Assembly (NCBI GenBank): GCA_938045215.1
Contig: CALINF010000326.1
Coordinates: 1 to 7,572 of the forward strand
From: an uncultured Halieaceae bacterium
GTDB taxonomy: Bacteria; Pseudomonadota; Gammaproteobacteria; Pseudomonadales; Halieaceae
Length of the DNA: 7,572 nt
Direction: 5' to 3'
Every line of letters starts with the position of its first letter. Positions within the stretch are counted from its first letter, which is position 1. Both the position numbers and the translations under genes were made by a program. Of this stretch, positions 1-6,534 are shown one piece after another. Under the pieces are notes generated by a model. The model was given only the letters and a program-made list of their open reading frames with translations, did no database searches and had not been told where the DNA came from.

Positions 1-112
1 AGGCGGTGATCGTTCTCTGCGCGTTTGGCGTTACGAGGTAAATCTTATCGCTTCGGATGTGTTAACTTACCGATCTCTTAGTTGGGCGTAGCCCGTTTAT
101 CAGGGAAACAGC

Positions 113-1231
113 ATGATTTCACTCTTGGATGACCAGCAGCTTATTGAGCGTGTGTTCGATCATATTGACAACAAGACTACCGATCTTGGTGAGTCAGTAT
201 GGAAAGAGCCAGTCTCGAGCTATCTGTCTGACGAGCGCTTCGACTCCGAAATAGCACTGTTAAGGCGTATGCCCGTTCCTTTCTGCCCTTCTGCAATGCT
301 GCCCGAGAATGGCGATTACGTGGCAAGAACTGCAGCCGGTACGCCCATTGTGGTTGTTAGAGGGGATGATGGGCTGGTTCGTGCCTTCGTCAACGCCTGC
401 CGACATCGTGGAATGCCGGTTGCCAAAGATAGTGGCTGTGCTCGTGCGTTCGTCTGCCCATATCATGCCTGGACTTATGGTCTCGATGGGCAGCTCAGAC
501 ATATACCTGGCGAAGATGGATTCCCAGGGGTAAAGCCGCAAGAGAACGGGTTGGCTGAAGTCGGAGCACTTGAGAAGGGAGGGCTGGTCTACGTTAATCA
601 AAGCGGTGCTGTAGAGTCGTCAATGCTTAAGGATGTCCCGGACTTTTTTACACCGCAGCAGACGTTTTTCGAACAGAACGAGTATGTAGATGAAGCGAAC
701 TGGAAGCTGATAGCGGAGACATCGCTTGAGGGATACCACATAAAATCGTTGCATAAGCAGAGCTTCTATCCGTATGGGCTAGACAACATTAATGTGGTAG
801 AAAATTTCGGTGCTAATTCTCGAATCGTATTTCCCTTCAAGCGTATTGAAAAGCTTCGCACTGTAGATCCAAGTGTGCGGCGTCTCAACGGCATGGTCAC
901 ATCTGTGTACCAGCTATTCCCCAATGTTCATATCTCGATTCTCTCCAAGCACTCAACGATGACAGTACTCGAGCCGCTGAGCCCCTCTCGAAGCAAGTTA
1001 TTGATCTACCGGCTTACGAATACGACAGCCAACGGGGCGTCTATTGAGTTAGAAGAAGCAAAGCGAGATGCTGAATTTGTGAGGGCCTCTGGTCTTGATG
1101 AGGATCGTGCGGCCGCGTGCGCAATACAGAGCGGCTTGAGTACGAATGCGAACCAGCACCTTACCTTTGGACACTTTGAGAAAGCGATTGTGCACTTCCA
1201 TCAAAACCTGACTAACCATCTTTCAACTTAG
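113..1231 (+). CDS. Rieske 2Fe-2S aromatic ring-hydroxylating oxygenase, alpha (catalytic) subunit
   Basis: The 372-residue protein has the two-domain layout of Rieske non-heme iron oxygenase large subunits. The N-terminal Rieske domain shows C96-x-H98 and C115-x2-H118 (CRHRG and CPYHAWTYGLDG), which bind the 2Fe-2S cluster. The catalytic domain shows NWK at 196-198 followed by H209 and H214, and D331 in an EDR...IQSGL context, giving the expected 2-His-1-carboxylate iron site. The residue three before H209, which bridges electrons from the neighbouring Rieske centre, is E206 rather than the Asp usual in naphthalene-type dioxygenases; Glu is known there in carnitine- and betaine-type monooxygenases. 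The ATG has AGGGA at 102-106 with 6-nt spacing. No beta subunit, ferredoxin or reductase gene is adjacent, so electron supply must come from elsewhere. Substrate cannot be read from the sequence. Family assignment is secure; dioxygenase versus monooxygenase is open. Confidence 0.93.
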   Translation: MISLLDDQQLIERVFDHIDNKTTDLGESVWKEPVSSYLSDERFDSEIALLRRMPVPFCPSAMLPENGDYVARTAAGTPIVVVRGDDGLVRAFVNACRHRGMPVAKDSGCARAFVCPYHAWTYGLDGQLRHIPGEDGFPGVKPQENGLAEVGALEKGGLVYVNQSGAVESSMLKDVPDFFTPQQTFFEQNEYVDEANWKLIAETSLEGYHIKSLHKQSFYPYGLDNINVVENFGANSRIVFPFKRIEKLRTVDPSVRRLNGMVTSVYQLFPNVHISILSKHSTMTVLEPLSPSRSKLLIYRLTNTTANGASIELEEAKRDAEFVRASGLDEDRAAACAIQSGLSTNANQHLTFGHFEKAIVHFHQNLTNHLST

Positions 1232-1549
1232 CGGCAGGTTACAAGCACTCGCTTGGACAAGTATTGAATTTCAATTGACTTCCGCTAACGGGGCCTTCGC
1301 CACGACATACCTAGCCGCTGCTCCATGCAGATAGGAATAGCCCTGACCGTCGATTGCCACGTGTTGATCGAAAACGCGTGCCAAGACAGCGAGCTCGCCA
1401 TCAGCGCTAAAGAGCTCCGACCCCTTAAACACCCTAAAGGGCTCTGACCCCTAAAACCTTCTCGTTTCTGGCGCGCTGGTTTCAGTCCCTTGCTTCCTAG
1501 TCAGCCAACAATACGGTAGGCTGGGAATCCAGTCAGGAGAGCAGTGCAC
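1232..1549. other. Intergenic gap between the oxygenase gene and the selenoprotein operon
   Basis: This 318-nt gap holds no gene I can defend. It contains the tandem repeat pair at 1409-1457. On the minus strand a frame stays open from about 1450 down to a TGA at 1271-1273 (about 60 codons). It reads protein-like in its second half (for example LARVFDQHVAIDGQGYSYL) but has no good start and could be the tail of a decayed gene or chance. A promoter for the downstream operon must lie here or further upstream; TTGCTT at 1490-1495 with TACGGT at 1512-1517 (16-nt spacer) is only a weak match. I see no tRNA or clear terminator. Confidence 0.5.
1409..1457. repeat. Tandem pair of 22-nt repeats, REP-like
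   Basis: Two copies, 1409-1430 and 1436-1457, start 27 nt apart and match at 19 of 22 positions. On the minus strand the shared core reads GGGGTC-R-GAGC-Y-CTTT. Similar GGGGTCAGAGCCC-type words recur in many proteobacterial genomes near IS200-like/REP-associated tyrosine transposase genes, which makes a REP-type or transposon-end origin plausible; this is from memory and not verified. CCCTT (1422-1426) can pair with AAGGG (1437-1441), and AGAG (1411-1414) with CTCT (1442-1445), so the pair could also fold as an imperfect hairpin. No transposase lies nearby. Confidence 0.6.
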
Positions 1550-2716
1550 ATGGCAAAAGCAATGATGGCCTACCCGGAACTGCGGCATCCGTTTGCGGAA
1601 AAGCCAATCCACGCAGAGGGTAGCACCACGGTGCTGTATCAGGGGCGATCCATTACCCTGGCGCGTACAGGTGCCGGTGCAGGGCTGCTGATTCAGCCAG
1701 ACGACCTGCCCGGTATCAACGGATTTACGCTGAAGCCCGAGGGCGCTTGCTACGAAGATCTATGCGTTCCGATTGGTGCCAATCTGCTGGTTGATCAGCA
1801 GGGCGAACAGTGGTTTGACCTCACCGGGTTTGCTGATCTTCTGGGCCAGCCCTATGTAGCAGATAGCGAGCAAAGAGTCTGGAGCTTTGCCGAAATACCC
1901 GCCAAGCGTGACGGCATGATGCTCGATGCGATGGCACCCGACTTCAAGGTTACCGACCGGGAAGCGCAGGTCGTTAGCATGGCAGATCTCAAAGGCAAAA
2001 AGGCCTTGATCGTTACCTGGTCCTCTTGGTGAGGCTGCTTCCTTGACGTGCCCGTGTGGCAACGTATATATGAAGAAATCAACGATCCCGGCTTCGTCAT
2101 CTTGTGCGCAGCGCAAGATACCGGTGGAGAGGCCGCGGCCGGTCCTATTTTCGATGCGGCAAACGCGACCTTTATTCAGGTAGTAGATCCCGACCACATC
2201 ATCAGCAGTGCCTTTAATTTCGTCAACGTACCCTCTGCCGCCTGGGTAGATGAACAGGGCAAAATAGTACGCATTGATGAAGGCACCTACTCTAAGCTCC
2301 ACGAACTTGGCGAAGGTGATACCAAAATTTCTTTTGGCACCGATGTCTATTCAGTGGCGCTTAAAGACTGGGTGGCCAAAGGCTCTGATAGTGCCTACGT
2401 GCAGTCTGCAAAGACTGTCACCGGCAATATCCGTCAACACAGTTCAGACCAGCTGAAGGCAGATGCTGCATTTCGGCTGGGCAACCTGTTTCGTACTCAC
2501 GGGTACGCCGATAAGGCGGAGCACTATTGGGATTTGGCGCGTTCGCTGAACCCGGACAGTGTCAACTTTATTCGCCAGAATCTAACGCTTAGTGAAGAAG
2601 GCTCAGCAGGAGAAACCTTCAGAGACCTGATGGGCGACTATGTTAAGAGCGGCAAGGACTACTACCGGCCACTGGATATCCAGTCGCCACTACAGCCGAA
2701 AGACGAGGACAGATAA
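1550..2716 (+). CDS. ResA/thioredoxin-like selenoprotein with Trp-Sec-Gly-Cys centre and C-terminal TPR; UGA at 2030-2032 read as Sec
   Basis: Reading the TGA at 2030-2032 as selenocysteine gives one 388-residue protein. The N-terminal region (about 24-115) has a Cys pair, C67 and C72 (GACYEDLCVPI). A redoxin/thioredoxin fold follows (about 127-255): APDF at 129-132, a strand ending VTWSSW, then U161-G-C163-FLDVPVW, and VNVPSAAWVDEQGKIVR with the likely cis-Pro at P228. Homologues I recall have WASWCGCR-DLPVWQ here, so Sec stands exactly where Cys is usual. A TPR-like helix pair lies at about 304-335 (FRLGNLFRTHGYADKAEHYW). I chose ATG 1550 because AGGAGA at 1535-1540 sits 9 nt upstream; GTG 1544 is too close. 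No signal peptide or membrane segment is seen, so it is probably cytoplasmic. Its stop overlaps the next start by one base. The likely role is thiol/selenol-disulfide exchange serving its operon partners. The alternative, a nonsense-mutated Cys gene, is disfavoured by the hairpin after the UGA. Confidence 0.9.
2030..2065 (+). promoter_or_regulatory. Sec UGA codon plus bacterial SECIS hairpin, first selenoprotein
   Basis: The UGA is followed after 13 nt by a hairpin in the coding sequence. Positions 2046-2052 (ACGTGCC) pair with 2058-2065 (GGCAACGT): seven pairs with one bulged A at 2061. The apical loop 2053-2057 is CGUGU, with G as its second base. Twenty nucleotides separate the UGA from the loop. 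Known bacterial SECIS elements lie immediately downstream of the UGA, place the loop roughly 16-37 nt away and carry a G early in the loop, so this fits. It would recruit SelB with Sec-tRNA. Folded by eye, not by computation. Confidence 0.8.
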
Positions 2717-3252
2717 TGATTGCATACCATAACCCTCAGGCTGACGTGGGCGTCGATAATACGCCCTATACACTGGCAGCGAGTTTGTCAGGCGAAGCGT
2801 CAGTGAACGTTGGCTTTTTGGCTAACGGGTTTCCCGATTCGGAAAACTTTCTGGATGCGTTGTCTCAAGCCATGCAGGATCTGGAGCCAGGCATCCAGCC
2901 CTTCATGTACAACAAAGGCAATGCGTCTATTCCAGCACCTGAAGCGCTACTCGATGAAGCAAAGAGGGATTGCGCGGCGGTTGTTGCTGCCTACGGCCAC
3001 TGAGGCTCCTGTACTACCGGCACCGTGCGTGACGGAATAAATTTGGCCAAGCTGGGGGTTCCGGCGGTTGCGCTGGTTACCGAGGAATTCTGGCCGCAGG
3101 GAGACTTTGTCGCCCAATCATTAGGTATGCCAGACATACCTCGCGTACAACTTCCACACCCTGTCGCGGGCACGGGCACGCAAGAGATACACAAGATCGC
3201 CCAAGCAATGGCTCCGGCAGTTATCGCGGCGCTTGAGCAGTCCCGTGACTGA
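2716..3252 (+). CDS. UGSC-family selenoprotein; UGA at 3001-3003 read as Sec
   Basis: Reading through the TGA at 3001-3003 gives a 178-residue protein with the exact tetrad U96-G-S-C99, the motif that names the UGSC family, known in both Sec and Cys (CGSC) forms. Around it are other family features: a beta-strand and GFP/DSENFLDAL helix (about 30-52), the YNKGNASIPAPEAL segment (65-78), a hydrophobic strand CAAVVAAYGH before Sec, and VRDGINLAKLGVPAVALVTEEF after it. PHP at 147-149 follows. GAGGA at 2705-2709 gives 6-nt spacing to ATG 2716, which overlaps the upstream stop (TAATG). The true stop is the TGA at 3250-3252, inside the start of the next gene. The protein is small, soluble and probably cytoplasmic. 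Molecular function is not established; a redox-active U-x-x-C pair is the evident feature. The C-terminal half resembles that of glycine reductase component B, suggesting a reductase role (inference). Confidence 0.93.
3001..3035 (+). promoter_or_regulatory. Sec UGA codon plus bacterial SECIS hairpin, UGSC gene
   Basis: Positions 3017-3023 (CCGGCAC) pair with 3029-3035 (GTGACGG): CCG/CGG, one G-A mismatch at 3020/3032, then CAC/GTG. The loop 3024-3028 is CGUGC with G as its second base. The loop starts 20 nt after the UGA, the same distance as in the upstream gene, and the mismatch sits near the same level of the stem as the bulged A there. This matches the expected layout of a bacterial SECIS element. 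Folded by eye. Confidence 0.8.
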
Positions 3253-4300
3253 TCTACTTTCAGCCACAGATGAGATGGCCGCCGTAGAAGCGATGCACGC
3301 CAGTGGTTGTACCGATGGTCTGCCAGTTATTGTTCCTACCGCAGAGCGCGTTGAGCGCATGATACTTGCGTCCGGGCAGGCGGGCGATTTGGCGCTGGGT
3401 ACTATGGGCCCTGGCCATGGTACAGCGACCATTGAAAAGGTTGCGGTTGCCGCTGTTATGGCCGGCTGCCTTCCCGACTATATGCCAGTTGTAATAGCAG
3501 CAGCAAAAGCTGTGATTGATCCTGTCTTTGACTTGACTGAAATGCAGGCCACCACTCACTGCACCGCACCCTTGATTATCGTGAACGGACCAATCCGCCA
3601 TAGTTGCGCCATTGCCAGTGGCTACGGCGCGCTGGGTCCTGGTCATCGCGCCAACGCATCCATCGGCCGGGCGTTGCGTTTATGCATGATCAATATCGGC
3701 AAGGCCCAACCCGGTAGCTCCGATATGGCATTACTGGGGCACCCCGGCAAATTTACCTATTGTCTGGCTGAGGATGAAGAGCACAGCCCGTTTCCGCCCC
3801 TACATGTTGCCCTGGGCTTTGCTGCCGAACAAAGCGTGGTCACAGTGATTGGCGCAGAAGCTCCGCACTCGGTGTTATATGCAGGTGATGGCAACGATCC
3901 CGACGCCTACAAAGCATTGCTGGAGATGCTGGCGATCGCCATTGCCAATCCCGCGACCAACAACGCCATACTCACTAGCGGCACAGCTGTTGTAGTACTG
4001 AACCCTGAGCATGCCGCTCTATTTTCCAAAGCAGGTCTCAATCGTGAAGACATTGCCCAGGAGATTCATAGATACAGCGTTTTGAGTCAGACTCAGTTGC
4101 AACGATTTGCAGGTGGCTTTAGCCGGCCGGATGAAACCGAGCGTTATGCATTCACTGGGCCGGAACAAGTGCTTGTGATGATGGCCGGCGGTAGCGGCCT
4201 CTACTCCATGGTGATGCCAACCTGGTGTGCCGGCACCCATCGTAACTCGCCTTCCAGCGTGGTGGTCGAGGATAACTTTTTCTGCGAATTGCCAGGTTAA
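3245..4300 (+). CDS. Conserved UGSC-associated protein of unknown function
   Basis: The 351-residue soluble protein has no signal peptide. I recognise it as a family found beside, and I believe sometimes fused to, UGSC proteins, but I know of no assigned activity. Landmarks (from GTG 3245) are DGLPVIVPT at 24-32, VEKVAV-like and VMAGCLPDYMPVV at 71-83 with C75, TTHCTAPLIIVNGP at 103-116 with C106, GALGPGHRANASIGRALRL at 128-146, GHPGKFTYC at 165-173, SPFPPLH at 181-187, and VMMAGGSGLYSMVMP near 311-325. The glycine- and histidine-rich central block looks like a ligand or active site. GTG 3245 is preferred: GAG at 3235-3237 gives 7-nt spacing, and the start overlaps the UGSC stop by 8 nt, implying translational coupling. 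TTG 3233 would add four residues. Tight coupling suggests a complex with the UGSC protein (inference). Confidence 0.88.
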   Translation: MTDLLSATDEMAAVEAMHASGCTDGLPVIVPTAERVERMILASGQAGDLALGTMGPGHGTATIEKVAVAAVMAGCLPDYMPVVIAAAKAVIDPVFDLTEMQATTHCTAPLIIVNGPIRHSCAIASGYGALGPGHRANASIGRALRLCMINIGKAQPGSSDMALLGHPGKFTYCLAEDEEHSPFPPLHVALGFAAEQSVVTVIGAEAPHSVLYAGDGNDPDAYKALLEMLAIAIANPATNNAILTSGTAVVVLNPEHAALFSKAGLNREDIAQEIHRYSVLSQTQLQRFAGGFSRPDETERYAFTGPEQVLVMMAGGSGLYSMVMPTWCAGTHRNSPSSVVVEDNFFCELPG

Positions 4301-4370
4301 CTCCCGCAGTTGTCAACTTAAGCGACTCTTTGTTTAAGGGTATGCTTAGTGTCAGAAAGCACGTATCTTT

Positions 4371-4394
4371 CCGCTCTCGCGCTTAGCGGTTTTT
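4371..4394 (+). terminator. Candidate rho-independent terminator after the selenoprotein operon
   Basis: CCGCT (4371-4375) pairs with AGCGG (4385-4389) around a 9-nt loop, followed directly by five T (4390-4394). It lies 70 nt after the stop of the third operon gene and before the DUF418 gene. The stem is short, so it is moderate evidence only, but the position suits an operon end. Confidence 0.45.
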
Positions 4395-4430
4395 CAGGCT
4401 GAGAATAATTCTATTTTTGGTATCCTCATT

Positions 4431-5633
4431 ATGACTACAGCAACAGCAATTTCAGGGCGTATAGCAGTGATAGACGCTATTCGAGGGTTTGCTGTCGCTG
4501 GGATACTTCTTGCCAACATTCAAAGTTGGAGTGGCTACAAATTTCTGCCTTTCACCGAAGTAGCGGAGCTTTCCCTCTTTGGCATGGACGAGCTGTTTAG
4601 GCTACTCAATGCCACGCTTGTCGATGGCAGGTTCTATTCCATTTTCTCCATTCTCTTTGGAGTGGGCTTCGGAATTCAGTATGTTAAGAACCGCGATCGC
4701 CTTGATACCTTTATTCCGGTCTACCGCAGGCGGATCTTTTTTCTTCTGCTGATTGGTTGTATCCACGCACTGATTTGGTCGGGCGATATTCTCATGCTTT
4801 ATGCCGTGTTGGCGTTCGTTCTTATCGCATTGCGCAATTTACGAGAACACCAGATATTGCTAATGGCGATAGCTCTTCTTTCGATGTTCTTGGTATCTCA
4901 TGCATTGAACCTGGTCTTCTTCGAGGTGCCAGTACCGGAGGCGAAACTGGCGATGAAGGTATATCCGGACATATCTCCTTTCGACTTGAATCAGATTCTA
5001 GGTCACGGAAATGTGACAGAAGTGTTCTATCTGAATCTGCACAATCTCTATTGGCGATGGTTGGACTTTCTGCCCAATGGGCGTATCACGCGTGTGCTGG
5101 GTTTATTTCTTCTGGGTTTTTGGATGGCAAGAACAAACTACTTTTCTGACGCTATCTGCAGTGAGCGAAATCTGGTTATGTTTATAGTCATCGGCGCTTT
5201 CTGCACCTATTGGTCGGTGCGTCTGGGAGGAAACCTCTCTTATTGGGCCTACTCGGCGAGCGACCTTGGGCTGAAAGCACTGATCGTTCTGGGGCAAGTA
5301 TTCGTTGCTCTTGCCTATATGTCGCTAATAGCGCAGTTGTTTCGGCGCCCTCTGGGGCAGAGTCTTCTGTGGCCGTTCACCCAGATTGGTAGAATGGCGT
5401 TCACCAGTTACCTGTCACAAACAGTGATAGGTATTAGCATTTTCTATGGTATTGGCTTTGGCCTTTACGGCCAGTACGGTTTGGCGCAACTTTGGCTGCT
5501 TGCATTCGTTATCTTCGTCTCTCAAGCGATTTTCTCAGCTGTCTGGCTGACGTATTTTCGCCAGGGACCTGTCGAATGGTTGTGGCGTTGCATGAGTCAG
5601 GGCAAGCTTCAGCCAAACTTTCGTTCGGCGTGA
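4431..5633 (+). CDS. DUF418/YeiB-family integral membrane protein
   Basis: The 400-residue protein is a polytopic inner-membrane protein, with roughly ten hydrophobic segments. It carries the family's N-terminal signature R-x4-DAIRGFAVAGILLANI (about 11-30), then the VDGRFYSIFSILFGVGFGIQ segment (about 64-83) and RRRIFFLLLIGCIHALIW (about 99-116). The C-terminal DUF418 part has RVLGLFLLGFWMAR, GRMAFTSYLSQTVIG (about 318-333) and FRQGPVEWLWR (about 374-384). Length is typical. Function of this family is unresolved; transport or acyltransferase-like roles have been suggested from fold similarity. The ATG at 4431 lacks a visible Shine-Dalgarno sequence (upstream is TTTTTGGTATCCTCATT), which may mean weak or leaderless translation. 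It stands alone behind a candidate terminator, so it is probably its own transcription unit. Confidence 0.92.
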   Translation: MTTATAISGRIAVIDAIRGFAVAGILLANIQSWSGYKFLPFTEVAELSLFGMDELFRLLNATLVDGRFYSIFSILFGVGFGIQYVKNRDRLDTFIPVYRRRIFFLLLIGCIHALIWSGDILMLYAVLAFVLIALRNLREHQILLMAIALLSMFLVSHALNLVFFEVPVPEAKLAMKVYPDISPFDLNQILGHGNVTEVFYLNLHNLYWRWLDFLPNGRITRVLGLFLLGFWMARTNYFSDAICSERNLVMFIVIGAFCTYWSVRLGGNLSYWAYSASDLGLKALIVLGQVFVALAYMSLIAQLFRRPLGQSLLWPFTQIGRMAFTSYLSQTVIGISIFYGIGFGLYGQYGLAQLWLLAFVIFVSQAIFSAVWLTYFRQGPVEWLWRCMSQGKLQPNFRSA

Positions 5634-5817
5634 GATAGCTTTGAATAGCCGCTGTTTATATAGCCAGGCTGCCCTAAGTTGCGCATTTACGGTGACTAGT
5701 CGAATGAGTGTGATGCCCCTCGGGAATGCGAGAGGACTTTCGCTGCCATCGCGGACGATACTGGAAATACCAAAAACACAGTTATCAATCACGAGGTCCC
5801 AGCTTTAGGAGAGCTCT

Positions 5818-6534
5818 ATGCAAACCACATCCAGCACTTTAGAAGACATTGCCGCCGCAATAGAAGCAAGGCAGCCTCTTCCCCCCATGCACTGTTCAAG
5901 CCTTGAAATGGGGTACCAGTTACAGCAACAACTCACGGGGCGCATTAATGGTGATGAACCTGTCGACCTCAAGGCGGGCGTGACTGGAGCAGCAACCCAG
6001 AAACAGCTTGGGCTTGATGGCCCCCTGATTGCGTCACTGTATCGACGCGGAAAGTTGCTCAGTGGCGCAGCGCTGTCGCTGGTGGAGGGGCAGGAGCTGG
6101 AGTGCGAAATCGGAGTTGTTGTAGACGGCACGGGGAATGCTATTGGCCTAGTGCCTGTGGTAGAGGTCGTCTATCTTGCTTTCTCTCGACAGGAGGATTT
6201 TACTCTCGCCAACATTGTTGCCGCGAACCTGGCTGCAGACCGCTATATCTGCGGTGAGATACAACCCTGGGATTCATCGCTGGAAGAATTTGATATCACA
6301 GTCAGTAAAAACGGAAGCCCGATAGCCACGATGAGAAATGACTACTCCTTCGGTTCGCCTGCGCAAGGAGTCGCCTGGCTTGTGGGTGAGGCAAGGAAGC
6401 GAGGCATTTGGAAAGAGGGCGACGCTCAACGGTTACTGATTCTGGGAACATGTGGGGCACCCTTGCCCGGAGACGCCGGAGATTATCTCATAGACTTTGG
6501 GGGACTGGGTCAGCTTGAATTCACCGTGCTTTAG
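5818..6534 (+). CDS. 2-keto-4-pentenoate hydratase-like protein (MhpD/FAH-fold family)
   Basis: The 238-residue protein aligns by eye with hydratases that add water to 2-hydroxypenta-2,4-dienoates in meta-cleavage catabolism. Family landmarks in order: GYQLQQQL (32-39), K52-A-GVTGAATQKQLGLDGP (compare KIGLT...Q-QLG-D-P), the acidic metal ligands E95-C-E97 (LECEIGVV) and E116 (VPVVEVVY), NGSPIATMRNDYSFGSPAQGVAWL (165-188), then GIWKEGDAQRLLILGTCGAPLPGDAGDYLIDFGGLG. All three predicted metal-binding carboxylates are present, so the enzyme looks intact though slightly shorter than the usual 260 or so residues. AGGAG at 5807-5811 with 6-nt spacing supports ATG 5818. The 184-nt upstream leader suggests its own promoter. 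It could act with the ring oxygenase at the left end of the window, but no dioxygenase, aldolase or dehydrogenase of a meta-cleavage pathway is adjacent. A decarboxylase of the same family (4-oxalocrotonate type) is the main alternative. Confidence 0.88.
   Translation: MQTTSSTLEDIAAAIEARQPLPPMHCSSLEMGYQLQQQLTGRINGDEPVDLKAGVTGAATQKQLGLDGPLIASLYRRGKLLSGAALSLVEGQELECEIGVVVDGTGNAIGLVPVVEVVYLAFSRQEDFTLANIVAANLAADRYICGEIQPWDSSLEEFDITVSKNGSPIATMRNDYSFGSPAQGVAWLVGEARKRGIWKEGDAQRLLILGTCGAPLPGDAGDYLIDFGGLGQLEFTVL

Noticed and set aside
1..112. Promoter or partial gene at the left edge
   Set aside because: No -35/-10 pair with acceptable spacing and no open frame of note; only a 4-bp GGGC/GCCC hairpin near 84-94 was seen.
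260..601. 113-codon minus-strand ORF and 74-codon + strand ORF inside the oxygenase gene
   Set aside because: They lie over the Rieske domain coding sequence, whose metal-binding motifs fix the real frame.
1544..1549. GTG 1544 as start of the first selenoprotein
   Set aside because: Only 3 nt from the AGGAGA ribosome-binding site; ATG 1550 has normal spacing.
1760..2302. 180-codon minus-strand ORF across the first selenoprotein gene
   Set aside because: It is antisense to a gene with clear family motifs and reads as composition-driven shadow; no family resemblance.
2030..3003. The two in-frame TGA codons as nonsense mutations or sequencing errors (pseudogenes)
   Set aside because: Both fall exactly at the family redox position, frames are otherwise intact on both sides, and both are followed by SECIS-like hairpins with the same spacing.
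3121..3646. Minus-strand ORFs at 3121-3432 and 3260-3646
   Set aside because: Both lie opposite the UGSC gene end and the large partner gene, whose + strand frames carry conserved motifs; no start signals were seen.
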